NCBI RefSeq assembly: GCF_039540405.1
Contig: NZ_BAABEY010000012.1
Span: forward strand, 139,435-203,434
Length of the DNA stretch: 64,000 bases
Direction: 5' to 3'
DNA from: Ravibacter arvi
GTDB taxonomy: Bacteria > Bacteroidota > Bacteroidia > Cytophagales > Spirosomataceae
A program made the translations under genes and the position numbers. Shown here one piece after another: positions 44,596 through 54,463 of this stretch (positions are counted from its first letter, which is position 1; every line of letters starts with the position of its first letter). The notes under the pieces were generated by a model. That model made no database searches. It was not told where the DNA came from and saw nothing but the letters and a program-made list of their open reading frames with translations.

Positions 44596-46620
44596 ATGAA
44601 CTTCCAGCTTACTTCTGATTATAAACCAACGGGCGATCAGCCCCAGGCAATCTCTCAACTCGTTACCGGGATAAAAAACGGAGACCCCCACCAGGTATTG
44701 CTAGGGGTAACCGGGTCCGGAAAGACGTTTACCGTTGCGAATGTCATACAGGAAGTAACGCGACCAACCCTCATTCTCAGCCACAACAAAACCCTGGCTG
44801 CACAGTTGTACGGAGAGTTCAAGCAATTTTTTCCGAACAATGCGGTAGAGTATTTCATCAGCTATTACGACTACTACCAGCCCGAAGCTTTTATAGCCTC
44901 TACCAACACTTATATTGAAAAAGATCTGGCCATCAACACGGAGATCGACAAGCTCAGGCTGTCTACCGTGTCTTCGCTGATGAGCGGAAGACGCGACGTG
45001 GTGGTGGTAGCCTCTGTTTCATGTATCTATGGTGCGGGCAACCCGGTCGAATACAAAAAAAGCATTCTGTCGATCGGTACGGGCGAAATCATTAGCAGGA
45101 ACCAATTCCTGTACAAACTGGTCGAAATCCTGTACAGCCGTACCGAAGCCGATTTTACGCGGGGGACCTTCCGGGTAAAGGGGGACACCGTCGATATTTT
45201 CCCGGGATATGCGGACTTTGCTTACCGCGTTATTTTCTTCGGCGACGAAATAGAGGAAATCCAACGAATAGATCCGATTTCGGGCAGAAAAATATCTTCG
45301 GAAAACCGTATCGCTATTTTTCCGGCCAACCTGTTCGTAACGGGAAAAGACGTCCTGATGCAGTCCATACGGGAAATCCAGGACGACCTCGTCCAGCAAA
45401 TCAAATATTTCACCAAAGAAGGCCGGTTTGCAGAAGCTGAACGTGTAAAAGAACGGACGGAGTTCGATCTCGAAATGATGCGTGAACTGGGATATTGTTC
45501 GGGTATCGAAAACTACTCCAGGTATTTTGACAAACGGCAGCCCGGGCAACGCCCGTTTTGTTTACTGGATTATTTCCCGGAAGACATGCTGCTGGTCGTG
45601 GATGAAAGCCACGTGACCCTGCCGCAGCTCCGCGCCATGTGGGGCGGCGACCGGTCCAGGAAAGAATCGCTGGTGGACTACGGTTTCCGGTTGCCCAGCG
45701 CCCTTGACAACCGCCCGCTCACTTTCCAGGAATTTGAAAGCCTGGTAAGGCAGACAATCTATGTAAGCGCAACCCCGGCCGAATATGAACTGCGCAAAAC
45801 AGACGGTGTTGTCGTTGAACAGATCATTCGCCCTACCGGTCTGCTCGATCCTGTTATTGAGGTAAGACCAAGCCTGAACCAGATCGACGACCTGCTGGAC
45901 GAGATCCACTTCCGGATCAAGCGGGAAGAACGCGTCCTGGTAACCACGCTCACCAAACGGATGGCGGAAGAGCTCAGCAAGTACCTGGAACGGGTGGGGA
46001 TCAGGTGCCGCTATATACATTCCGAAGTAAAGGCGCTCGATCGGGTTGAAATTCTCCGGGAGCTGAGGTTAGGAGTTTTCGATGTCCTGGTAGGCGTGAA
46101 CCTCCTGCGTGAAGGATTGGACCTCCCTGAAGTATCACTGGTGGCCATTATGGACGCCGACAAAGAAGGATTTCTGCGTGATATCCGGTCGCTGATCCAA
46201 ACCATAGGACGGGCCGCGCGGAATGAAAACGGTAAGGTATTGATGTATGCGGATACCATTACCGGTTCCATGGAAAAAGCGATTGACGAAACCCTGCGGC
46301 GGCGTAATATCCAGATGAACTACAACAAGGAACACGGCATAACCCCCCGGACCATCCTCAAATCGAAGGAAGCGATTATGGTGCAGACTTCAGTGGCGGA
46401 TGCCAAGGGCAAAAGGGCTTATGTGGAACCGGTCGGTACCAATGTGGCTGCCGACCCCGTGGTTGCGTACATGAGCAGGCCACAGCTGGAGAAACTCGTG
46501 CAGGAAACGCAGCGGAAAATGGAGCAGGCTGCAAAAGATATGGACTTCCTCGAGGCTGCGCGTTTCCGGGACGAATATCTTCAGCTCAAAGACCAGCTGG
46601 AAAAGGAGCCGCAGCCATAG
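44596..46620 (+). CDS. uvrB: Excinuclease ABC subunit B
   Basis: UvrB is the damage-verifying ATPase of nucleotide excision repair, loaded by UvrA and joined by UvrC. The 674-residue protein is full length. It has Walker A GVTGSGKT (37-44), the beta-hairpin region with YYDYYQPEAFI (about 92-102), DESH in the Walker B position, helicase motifs V and VI (GVNLLREGLDLPE and IQTIGRAAR) and the C-terminal UVR coiled coil (KMEQAAKDMDFLEAARFRDEYL). It is transcribed alone; the promoter is not clear because the repeat array lies directly upstream. Confidence 0.98.
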   Translation: MNFQLTSDYKPTGDQPQAISQLVTGIKNGDPHQVLLGVTGSGKTFTVANVIQEVTRPTLILSHNKTLAAQLYGEFKQFFPNNAVEYFISYYDYYQPEAFIASTNTYIEKDLAINTEIDKLRLSTVSSLMSGRRDVVVVASVSCIYGAGNPVEYKKSILSIGTGEIISRNQFLYKLVEILYSRTEADFTRGTFRVKGDTVDIFPGYADFAYRVIFFGDEIEEIQRIDPISGRKISSENRIAIFPANLFVTGKDVLMQSIREIQDDLVQQIKYFTKEGRFAEAERVKERTEFDLEMMRELGYCSGIENYSRYFDKRQPGQRPFCLLDYFPEDMLLVVDESHVTLPQLRAMWGGDRSRKESLVDYGFRLPSALDNRPLTFQEFESLVRQTIYVSATPAEYELRKTDGVVVEQIIRPTGLLDPVIEVRPSLNQIDDLLDEIHFRIKREERVLVTTLTKRMAEELSKYLERVGIRCRYIHSEVKALDRVEILRELRLGVFDVLVGVNLLREGLDLPEVSLVAIMDADKEGFLRDIRSLIQTIGRAARNENGKVLMYADTITGSMEKAIDETLRRRNIQMNYNKEHGITPRTILKSKEAIMVQTSVADAKGKRAYVEPVGTNVAADPVVAYMSRPQLEKLVQETQRKMEQAAKDMDFLEAARFRDEYLQLKDQLEKEPQP

Positions 46621-46841
46621 GAGATACCAAACCTGTTTTCCGCCTTCATACCGGCAAGGGTACGCTGCTCCGGCCCCTCAGGCTTCCTTCCTATGCAAAA
46701 AATTATCTGGTAAACGGGCCAATAGCGCACTGACTATTGCGTCAAACCTGTATTATTGCATCGATTCGCGATTAAACCCGTGTGCAATCGGCTCCGGGTC
46801 AGAACGCCCCGCCGAACCAGGAGTGACAAAACCCCAGCTAA

Positions 46842-48518
46842 ATGGCCAGATTTACTTCCCTTTTCCGAAAAAAATCGGTCGATAAGATCATAGCAGATTC
46901 GGCTACCCATGAGCAATCCCACAGCCTGCTCCGTATCCTCGGCGTACGGGACCTCGTTTCCCTTGGTGTAGCCGCCATTATTGGCGCCGGAATTTTCTCT
47001 ACCATCGGGCGGGCCAGCTTCGAAGGCGGACCTGCGGTGGCGCTACTGTTTGTATTCACGGCGATTGCCTGTATTTTCACAGCCCTTTGCTACGCCCAGT
47101 TTGCCAGTACCGTTCCGGTATCGGGAAGCGCCTATACGTACGCCTATGTGGCGTTCGGCGAGCTGGCCGCCTGGATTATCGGCTGGGCGCTCATACTGGA
47201 ATACGCGGTCTCCAATATGGTCGTAGCCATTTCCTGGTCCGAATATTTTGTCAGCATGCTGGGCGGCTTCGGGATCAAATTTCCCGGCTGGCTTTCCATG
47301 AATCCCGGCAGTGCTTACCAGGCCTGGGAAAAGCTGCAGGTAAGCGGAGAAACCTCGTTAAGCGTGATCGAAAAAACAGCGGCTGCCGCCTACCAGGCAG
47401 CCCCCTCCCTCGCCGGATTTAAAATTGTCTTCGATCTTCCCGCAGGTATCATTACTTTCCTGGTTACCTGGCTGTGTTATATCGGTATACGGGAATCCCG
47501 CAATGCAAGCAACATTATGGTCGTCCTGAAAGTGGGTGTAGTGTTATTGGTAATCGTGGCCGGCGCCTTTTTTGTAAAGCCGGAAAACTGGTCTCCCTTC
47601 GCGCCGAACGGTATCAATGGGGTTCTGAAAGGTGTGGCGGCCGTATTTTTTGCCTACATAGGTTTCGACTCCATTTCGACAACTGCCGAAGAATGTAAAA
47701 ACCCGCAAACGGATATGCCGCGCGCCATGATCTACACCCTGTTGATCTGCACCGTTCTTTACATCCTTATAGCGTTGGTACTCACCGGCATGGTAAGCTA
47801 CAAGGAACTACTGGTGGACGATCCGCTTGCCTTCGTTTTTCAGCAGGTCGGTTTTGACTTTATGGCCGGCGTAATCTCGGTCAGTGCCGTCATTGCCATA
47901 ACCAGTGCGCTGCTCGTGTACCAGTTGGGCCAACCCCGCATCTGGATGGCGATGAGCCGTGACGGCCTGCTCTGGAAAAAATTCTCCACCATTCATCCCC
48001 GGTACAAGACCCCCGGATTCGCCACCATTATGACCGGCTTGCTGGTCGGGATTCCGGCACTTTTCTTCGATATGGGATTCTTTGTGGACCTGACCAGCGT
48101 GGGCACTTTTTTTGCGTTTATACTCGTATGCTGCGGCGTGCTTTACATGGACCATTCCGGTATTTCGGAAAAATCAAAGTTCAGGGTCCCGCGGGTGAAC
48201 GGCCAGTTCGTAATTGGCATCTCCTTCCTGGTTGCGATCGGCTATACCATTTTCAGCGGCTCCTTTGCAGACATTGTAGCGGAACGTCCCCTCATGCTGG
48301 CCTTCTGGGCGGCGTGGCTTCTTCTGAGTGTTCTGGGATACCGCCACAAGTTTTCCCTTCTGCCGGTAATGGGCATCCTGACCAATCTTTACCTGATGAC
48401 TGAGTTAGGAGCCTCCAACTGGATTATTTTCCTGATCTGGCTGCTGATCGGACTGGGGATTTACCTGATGTACGGGTATAAGAACAGCAAGCTTGCCGGG
48501 ACCAACAGCAGCCGTTAA
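46842..48518 (+). CDS. APC-superfamily amino acid permease
   Basis: This 558-residue inner-membrane transporter has about 12-14 hydrophobic segments. The TM1 signature GAGIFSTIGR follows a cytoplasmic N-terminus with HEQSHSLLRILGVRDL, which is typical of the cationic amino acid transporter (YfnA-like) branch. The long loop at about 160-185 is hydrophilic. FFAYIGFDSISTTAEECKNP is the conserved TM6 block. The exact substrate is not determined. The 221-bp gap before it shows no clear promoter. Confidence 0.9.
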   Translation: MARFTSLFRKKSVDKIIADSATHEQSHSLLRILGVRDLVSLGVAAIIGAGIFSTIGRASFEGGPAVALLFVFTAIACIFTALCYAQFASTVPVSGSAYTYAYVAFGELAAWIIGWALILEYAVSNMVVAISWSEYFVSMLGGFGIKFPGWLSMNPGSAYQAWEKLQVSGETSLSVIEKTAAAAYQAAPSLAGFKIVFDLPAGIITFLVTWLCYIGIRESRNASNIMVVLKVGVVLLVIVAGAFFVKPENWSPFAPNGINGVLKGVAAVFFAYIGFDSISTTAEECKNPQTDMPRAMIYTLLICTVLYILIALVLTGMVSYKELLVDDPLAFVFQQVGFDFMAGVISVSAVIAITSALLVYQLGQPRIWMAMSRDGLLWKKFSTIHPRYKTPGFATIMTGLLVGIPALFFDMGFFVDLTSVGTFFAFILVCCGVLYMDHSGISEKSKFRVPRVNGQFVIGISFLVAIGYTIFSGSFADIVAERPLMLAFWAAWLLLSVLGYRHKFSLLPVMGILTNLYLMTELGASNWIIFLIWLLIGLGIYLMYGYKNSKLAGTNSSR

Positions 48519-48542
48519 AACGAAAGGAGCAGCCGGCAGAAT

Positions 48543-49007
48543 TCAGAAAGACCGGTCCAGGTACGCTTCGTAGGTTTTCAGCACATTCCGGTCCGCTTCG
48601 GCCCAATCCACGGTGTAAAACTCCGTCCTGGATAGCCAGCGCATCTGTTCGTGTTCGGTCAGGAAAATCTGCTGCCCGACAGGAAGCGTACAAACAAAAG
48701 GAATCAGTACAATCTCCCGCCAGCCGTCATCCCGCGAAGTAGCAGGCAGTCGTTTGCCGATCTCCACCTGCACCGAAAGCTCTTCCATTATTTCTCTTGC
48801 CAGCCCTTCCTCCTCGGTTTCGCCTTTCTCCTGCTTGCCTCCGGGAAACTCCCATTTAAGAGGAAGGGATCCCAGCGCGTTGCGTTGCGCAACCAAAATC
48901 CTGCCATCTTTTTCAATTATGGCGCAGGGAACCGGAACGCTCACTTTTTCTTCTACTTCAGGCACGCTATTTTGCTTTGAGCTGCAAAAGTACGCTTTAG
49001 TCAGCAC
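48543..49007 (-). CDS. NUDIX hydrolase, MutT/8-oxo-dGTP diphosphatase type
   Basis: This 154-residue NUDIX protein hydrolyses nucleoside diphosphate-linked compounds. The box is GGKQEKGETEEEGLAREIMEEL, with REIMEEL intact but Ser in place of the late Gly. The N-terminal VPCAIIEKDGRILVAQRN and the central WEFPGGK fit MutT-like sanitation enzymes. A valine GTG codon about 14 residues in is an alternative start that would give a more usual length. It is convergent with the permease gene. Confidence 0.85.
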   Translation of the reverse strand: MLTKAYFCSSKQNSVPEVEEKVSVPVPCAIIEKDGRILVAQRNALGSLPLKWEFPGGKQEKGETEEEGLAREIMEELSVQVEIGKRLPATSRDDGWREIVLIPFVCTLPVGQQIFLTEHEQMRWLSRTEFYTVDWAEADRNVLKTYEAYLDRSF

Positions 49008-49121
49008 TTTATTACTTTTGCGTAAAAAAAAGCAGGCGTAAGCAGACCATTACGCCGCCGGCAATAGCCTGATATACCTTCACAATAGTAAAATATTTAC
49101 TTTACCCCAAATTGACATTTA

Positions 49122-50234
49122 ATGGACAATTCTCCGAAAACCTCCGGCCGGCTTCTTTCGCTTGATACGCTTCGCGGGTTCGATATGTTCTGGATCTCAG
49201 GCGGCGAAAACCTTATTCATGTGCTTGCCAAAGTTACCGGGTGGTCCTGGGCAGTCGCGTTGGGCTTGCAATTCAGGCATGTCGAATGGCATGGCTTTGT
49301 CGCGTACGACCTCATTTTTCCGTTATTCCTTTTCCTGGCGGGAGTTTCCGCGCCTTTTTCAATCGGGAGCCGGCTCGAAAAAGGAACTGACAAAAAAGAA
49401 CTGGCCAGAAAGGCAATTTCACGCGGACTCATTCTTTTCTGCCTGGGGGTGCTTTACAACAATGGTTTGTTCCACACCGCCTGGGAAAAAATGAGATACG
49501 GGAGCGTTCTGGGCAGGATCGGTCTTGCGGGAATGTTTGCCCAGCTGATCTATATCTATTGCAGCAGCCGGGCTCAATGGATTTGGTTTGCAAGCCTGCT
49601 GATCGGTTACTGGCTTTTTATGGCCTATTACCCGGTCCCGGGGTGCGGCGCGGGGCTTTTCACAATGGAATGCAATCCGGCCAGTTACCTTGACCGCCTC
49701 ATCATGCCCGGACATTTGTACAAAGACATCCATGATCCCGAAGGTTTCGCTTCAACCATCCCGGCCATATCAACGGCTCTCCTCGGTATCTTTGCGGGTA
49801 AAATCCTGCGCGAAAAGAACCGCCCCAAGCAGCAGAAAGTAGCGATTATCGGTATTGCGGGGGTAATCTCCCTGATCGCCGCAATTCTCTGGGGCACCAT
49901 CTTTCCCATCAATAAAAACCTCTGGACAAGCTCGTTTGCGCTGATGGCCGGGGGCTGGAGCCTGCTTCTGCTTGCCTTATTTTACTTCGTCGTCGACGTC
50001 CTCGAATGGCGAAAATGGACCTTCTTTTTCGTCGTTATCGGCATGAATAGTATTGTTATCTATATGGTTGGCGATTTTATCGATTTCCGTTATACCACTG
50101 AAGCATTATTCGGCGGCCTTTTGTCTTTCCTGCCGGAAGGCGCGGAGAAACTTGGAAAAATCGTTGCGTTCCTGGGTGTACAATGGGCATTTTTATACGT
50201 TCTTTACCGTAATAAATGGTTTTTGAAAGTATAA
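49122..50234 (+). CDS. NagX/HGSNAT-like transmembrane acyltransferase (DUF5009 type)
   Basis: This is a 370-residue inner-membrane protein with about ten membrane helices. It starts with the family signature SLDTLRGFDMFWI (about 13-25), and LIFPLFLFLAGVSAPFSIG is the second block. Relatives include human heparan-alpha-glucosaminide N-acetyltransferase and bacterial NagX, which move acetyl groups across the membrane to amino sugars. Its stop and the next gene's start overlap as TAATG, so translation of the two is probably coupled. The substrate is not known. Confidence 0.85.
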   Translation: MDNSPKTSGRLLSLDTLRGFDMFWISGGENLIHVLAKVTGWSWAVALGLQFRHVEWHGFVAYDLIFPLFLFLAGVSAPFSIGSRLEKGTDKKELARKAISRGLILFCLGVLYNNGLFHTAWEKMRYGSVLGRIGLAGMFAQLIYIYCSSRAQWIWFASLLIGYWLFMAYYPVPGCGAGLFTMECNPASYLDRLIMPGHLYKDIHDPEGFASTIPAISTALLGIFAGKILREKNRPKQQKVAIIGIAGVISLIAAILWGTIFPINKNLWTSSFALMAGGWSLLLLALFYFVVDVLEWRKWTFFFVVIGMNSIVIYMVGDFIDFRYTTEALFGGLLSFLPEGAEKLGKIVAFLGVQWAFLYVLYRNKWFLKV

Positions 50235-50941
50235 TGTCCATCTCTGTAAACAACCTGACTAAAATATACGGAAGCCAGAAGGCCATTGATGCTATCAACT
50301 TCTCTGTCCGGACGGGTGAAATAGTAGGTTTCCTGGGCCCTAACGGCGCGGGAAAATCTACTACTATGAAAATCCTGACGGGATACATGGAGGCAACCTC
50401 GGGAAGTGCGGTAGTCAACCAGTTCGACGTCGCGAAGCAGTCCATGTCCGCCCGCGCCTCAATCGGCTACCTCCCTGAACACAACCCGCTTTACCTGGAC
50501 ATGTACGTAGCGGAATTTCTGCAATTTATCGGCAGGCTTTACGGGATAAAAAAGCCATTGCTCAACGAGCGGATTGAAGAGATGATCGAAATCTGCGGCC
50601 TCAAAAATGAGCGGCACAAGCAAATAGGGCAGCTCTCGAAAGGTTACCGGCAAAGAGTCGGACTGGCCCAGGCTTTTATCCACCAGCCGCAGGTGCTGAT
50701 CCTGGATGAGCCTACCACCGGGCTGGACCCCAATCAGCTGGTGGAAATCAGGCAGCTGATCACAACACTGGGCAAGGATAAAACAGTCCTGCTATCAACT
50801 CATATCATGCAGGAAGTGGAGGCGATCTGCAGCCGGGTAATCATTATTAACCGTGGCAGGATTGTCGCCGACGACGCCTTACAAAATCTGCGGGGCGGCG
50901 ATACCTCGCTGGAAGCCGTATTCAGAGCACTGACCCGGTAG
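50234..50941 (+). CDS. GldA-like ABC transporter ATP-binding protein, short form
   Basis: This is a 235-residue ABC ATPase with Walker A GPNGAGKST, signature QLSKGYRQRVGLAQA, Walker B VLILDEPTTGLDP and the H-loop STHIMQEVE. The N-terminal half and the ending TSLEAVFRALTR match gliding-motility GldA proteins, which are about 300 residues. Here the stretch between IVADDALQNLR and that ending is missing, a deletion of roughly 60 residues. No permease partner is adjacent; it is coupled to an acyltransferase gene through TAATG. Confidence 0.82.
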   Translation: MSISVNNLTKIYGSQKAIDAINFSVRTGEIVGFLGPNGAGKSTTMKILTGYMEATSGSAVVNQFDVAKQSMSARASIGYLPEHNPLYLDMYVAEFLQFIGRLYGIKKPLLNERIEEMIEICGLKNERHKQIGQLSKGYRQRVGLAQAFIHQPQVLILDEPTTGLDPNQLVEIRQLITTLGKDKTVLLSTHIMQEVEAICSRVIIINRGRIVADDALQNLRGGDTSLEAVFRALTR

Positions 50942-51107
50942 CACCCTTCCTTCCCGGGCGGCTGCACCCGGTTCTTCCTTACAAGAATTGCCATTAATTT
51001 GAAGGAGCGTTGAAAGAGGGCCTATCCGGTTCATTTTCAATACCTTTTCCCGGCAAGAATTATTGTCGATTTTACCTTTATTCCTTTATCCACGCGTTTT
51101 GGAGAAG

Positions 51108-51115
51108 TAGTTTTG
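51108..51115 (+). promoter_or_regulatory. Candidate -7 box of the third susC gene
   Basis: TAGTTTTG matches TAnnTTTG exactly, 70 nt before the susC start. No TTG lies at the usual distance, so support is weak. Confidence 0.3.
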
Positions 51116-51185
51116 GCGTAAAACGCTCTTATTTCCCATATGCAAACTCATAAATACACCACCCGATAAACCAACAACGTCAAAA

Positions 51186-54100
51186 ATGCGAGCAAGTCTT
51201 CTACTCCTGATGGTGTTTTTTGCCACCCATTGTTGGGCGCAGGAACGCCAGATTTCCGGACGGGTTCTCGATGAATCCAACAATCCGATCCCCGGCGCCA
51301 ACATCATGGCTAAAGGAACGTCAATAGGCACCTCCACCAATGCCGAAGGGGTATTTTCCATCAACATGCCGGCAAATACCAAAACCATCACCGTATCATC
51401 GGTCGGGTATACTTCCCAGGAAATCAACCTGACCGGCGCCATTTCACAGTTAGAAATCAGGCTTCTGCCGGACGTCAAACAACTGGGAGAGGTGGTCGTA
51501 ACCGCTTTGGGGGTCGAGCAAAAGACGCGTAATGTTGGCTTTGCTGTCCAGCAGATCGGGGGCGGCGCCATACAGGAAGCACGCGAAGTCAACTTTGTCA
51601 ACGCATTGCAGGGCAAGCTTGCAGGCGTTCAGATCGGAGGTAACAGCGGATCAATGGGCGGTTCGTCACGCGTCACGATAAGAGGCCTGAAGTCTATTTC
51701 CGGCAATAACAACGCACTGTTCATCGTAGATGGCGTCCCCCTTGCCAACATGAACCTCAATACGGTTTCAACGACAGGCGGACAAGGTACAGGCGGCGGC
51801 GGCTATGACTTCGGTAACCCGGCGCAATTGCTCAATCCAAACGATGTGGAGAACATTTCGGTGCTGAAAGGCGCGGCGGCAACGGCCCTCTACGGCAGCC
51901 GCGGACAAAACGGCGTCATTTACATCACGACCAAAACCGGGAAGGGTTCCGGCAAGCTTTCAGTCAACTACGACTTCAATTTCCAGGCCGACCAGATCTC
52001 CTATCTGCCAGAGTTCCAAAACCGGTACGGCGGTGGCGGTAGTGACAAGTTCACCAAACTGTATTACAACGAGCACCCCGAGGGTTTTTTACCCGGCGGG
52101 GGAACATTCGATGACAATGACGGTAAAGGCCGTTACGACCTGATTCCCGACTATGGCACGGACGAATCATGGGGGCCAAAGCTCGACGGAACTCCGGTCA
52201 GGCACTATTGGTCGTGGGACCAGGACCGCAACAACCCGTACTTCGGACAGTCAGCGCCATGGGCGGCATCCCCCGACAATGCCAAAGATTTCTTTAAAAC
52301 GGGCATCACATTTTCTAACAACCTGTCCGTGGCCAGCAGCTCTGATCGCGGAAGCATCCGCTTTTCACTGGGCAACACCAAGCAGAATTTCATCTACCCG
52401 GGCAGTGAGCTCAAACGCTTCTTCATGAGCCTGAACACTTCCTATAAGTTTACAGACAAGTTTACTTTCAGCGGTGGAATCAACTATGTAAATGATCACT
52501 CCCGGGGCAGGCCCGGAACAGGCTTCCACGGGAATAACCCCATGCTGTTCTTCATTATGTACGGACAACGGCAGATCGATGACTTCCACCTCCGCCAGTA
52601 CAAATATGCCGACGGAACCGAACAATCCTGGAACCGTACCGCCTGGAATATCCAGAAACCCGCCTTCACGCAGAACCCCTACTGGAACCAGTATGAGAAC
52701 TACAACACCGACAACAACAACCGTTACTTCGGTAATGCCGGTCTGACTTACCAGCTCACCAACTGGCTATCGGCCGATATGCGGGTATACTCCGACTTCC
52801 TGACCCATCTAGATGAAATCCGGGCCGCCAAGGGCTTCTTCGTCGGAAGCTATGAAAGACGGAACATGACCAACCGCGAAAACAACTATCAGCTGACGCT
52901 AAATGCGAAAGCCAACCTCGGCGACTCAAAGTTCAGCCTCGACGGTGTTGCCGGTGGTAATATCATGGAAATCAAAAACTCTGTAGACCGGGGTGTAACT
53001 GCCGGCGGGCTTCAAAACCCGAACGTTTACGTGCTTCAGAACTCGGTAACCCCTGCTACAATTACGAACTCCTTTGCGAACAAGCAAATCAATTCCCTTT
53101 TTGCCTCCGCGAGTTTCGGGTACAATGAATTGCTTTACCTGACCCTTACCGGCCGCAACGATTGGGCCTCCAGCCTGTACCAGACCGGCAATTACTCCTA
53201 CTTCTATCCTTCCACGGCACTTTCGTTTATATTTTCGGAACTATTGCCCGGAGCGAACTGGCTGACATTGGGTAAAGCGCGGCTTTCTTATGCACGGGTG
53301 GGGAACGATGCCGATCCTTATACCGTTTCCCGGTACTACGACTATGTGGTGCCTTTCGGAAGCTACCCGTTGCAGAGCACAGCCGACAAGCTGTTTAACA
53401 ATCGCCTGAAACCCGAGCAATCGGCCGAGGTGGAAGGCGGAGTAGACCTCAAGTTTTTCGGCGAACGGCTGGGCCTCAGTGCTACCTACTATGACAGGAA
53501 GACCAAAAACCAGATCTGGGATGTTTCAATTCCTGCCGAAAGCGGCTTTTCAACCAAGGTAGTAAACGGCGGGACCATTCAGAACCGGGGACTGGAGCTG
53601 TCGCTTTCGGCGATGCCTGTCGCCACGGCAGATTTTTCCTGGCGGGCCGTCCTTAACTTCTCGAAAAACGTCAATAAAGTACTCAACCTGAACAGCACCA
53701 GTGATGACGTCAAGGCGCCGGACAACTATATTATAGGTCGCGAGCGCCGCACTCAGAAAGTATCCATGGTAGCCTGGCCGGGGCGTTCGCTGGGGACCAT
53801 GATGGGGACCGACTACGTTTACCATGCGAATGGCGGCCGTATAGTCGGCGCAAACGGGACTTATGATGTGACTGCAGCCCCGGTAATTATCGGCGATGCA
53901 TTGCCTGACTTTATAGGAGGATTCGCCAACACGTTCAGTTACAAAGGCCTCTACCTTTCCGCGCTGATCGACTTCCAGAAAGGCGGCGATTTCTTCTCTT
54001 ACACCAACCTGTACGGTAACAAATCGGGGATGTTCAAGGAAACCGCTGAAGGCGACATCCGGGAAAACGGTCTGGTTGTACCCGGTGTAAATGCCGAAGG

Positions 54101-54431
54101 GCAACCCAATAGTGTGTCCGTTACGGCCCGTACCCACTTCAATGCCAACGGCGGTAACCGGATCAGCAAGGCCAACCTTTACGATGGCAGCTACATTTAT
54201 CTCCGGGAAGTGAGGCTGGGCTATGAGCTTCCGCAGGCAATAGCCGAAAAAATCAAGACGCAGGCAATCAGGCTGACACTCACAGGAAGAAACCTGTGGC
54301 TGATCAAAAGCAATTCGCCGAACGTAGACCCGGCTAATATTACCAATTCGATCGGTAACCAGATTGGCTTTGAAGGCGGTGCGCTGCCTCCCGTCAGGAG
54401 CATGGGGCTTAACCTTAATGTGACCTTCTAG
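51186..54431 (+). CDS. SusC/RagA-family TonB-dependent receptor without STN domain
   Basis: This is a 1081-residue outer-membrane importer. A signal peptide (about 1-19, ending CWAQ) is followed at once by the carboxypeptidase-regulatory domain (RQISGRVLDESNNPIPGANI, about 22-95) and the plug (GEVVVTALGVEQKTRNVGFAVQ, about 103-125), so no STN domain is present. That fits the absence of a fecR/ECF pair nearby. The barrel ends GLNLNVTF. It forms an operon with the SusD-like gene 32 nt downstream. Ligand unknown. Confidence 0.95.
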   Translation: MRASLLLLMVFFATHCWAQERQISGRVLDESNNPIPGANIMAKGTSIGTSTNAEGVFSINMPANTKTITVSSVGYTSQEINLTGAISQLEIRLLPDVKQLGEVVVTALGVEQKTRNVGFAVQQIGGGAIQEAREVNFVNALQGKLAGVQIGGNSGSMGGSSRVTIRGLKSISGNNNALFIVDGVPLANMNLNTVSTTGGQGTGGGGYDFGNPAQLLNPNDVENISVLKGAAATALYGSRGQNGVIYITTKTGKGSGKLSVNYDFNFQADQISYLPEFQNRYGGGGSDKFTKLYYNEHPEGFLPGGGTFDDNDGKGRYDLIPDYGTDESWGPKLDGTPVRHYWSWDQDRNNPYFGQSAPWAASPDNAKDFFKTGITFSNNLSVASSSDRGSIRFSLGNTKQNFIYPGSELKRFFMSLNTSYKFTDKFTFSGGINYVNDHSRGRPGTGFHGNNPMLFFIMYGQRQIDDFHLRQYKYADGTEQSWNRTAWNIQKPAFTQNPYWNQYENYNTDNNNRYFGNAGLTYQLTNWLSADMRVYSDFLTHLDEIRAAKGFFVGSYERRNMTNRENNYQLTLNAKANLGDSKFSLDGVAGGNIMEIKNSVDRGVTAGGLQNPNVYVLQNSVTPATITNSFANKQINSLFASASFGYNELLYLTLTGRNDWASSLYQTGNYSYFYPSTALSFIFSELLPGANWLTLGKARLSYARVGNDADPYTVSRYYDYVVPFGSYPLQSTADKLFNNRLKPEQSAEVEGGVDLKFFGERLGLSATYYDRKTKNQIWDVSIPAESGFSTKVVNGGTIQNRGLELSLSAMPVATADFSWRAVLNFSKNVNKVLNLNSTSDDVKAPDNYIIGRERRTQKVSMVAWPGRSLGTMMGTDYVYHANGGRIVGANGTYDVTAAPVIIGDALPDFIGGFANTFSYKGLYLSALIDFQKGGDFFSYTNLYGNKSGMFKETAEGDIRENGLVVPGVNAEGQPNSVSVTARTHFNANGGNRISKANLYDGSYIYLREVRLGYELPQAIAEKIKTQAIRLTLTGRNLWLIKSNSPNVDPANITNSIGNQIGFEGGALPPVRSMGLNLNVTF

Positions 54432-54463
54432 TCTATTGTCCATTACCTGAAATGTTATCAATC

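Noticed and set aside
46751..46758. TATTATTG as the permease promoter
   Set aside because: It has a mismatch in the key TTTG part and the nearest TTG is only 11 nt upstream.
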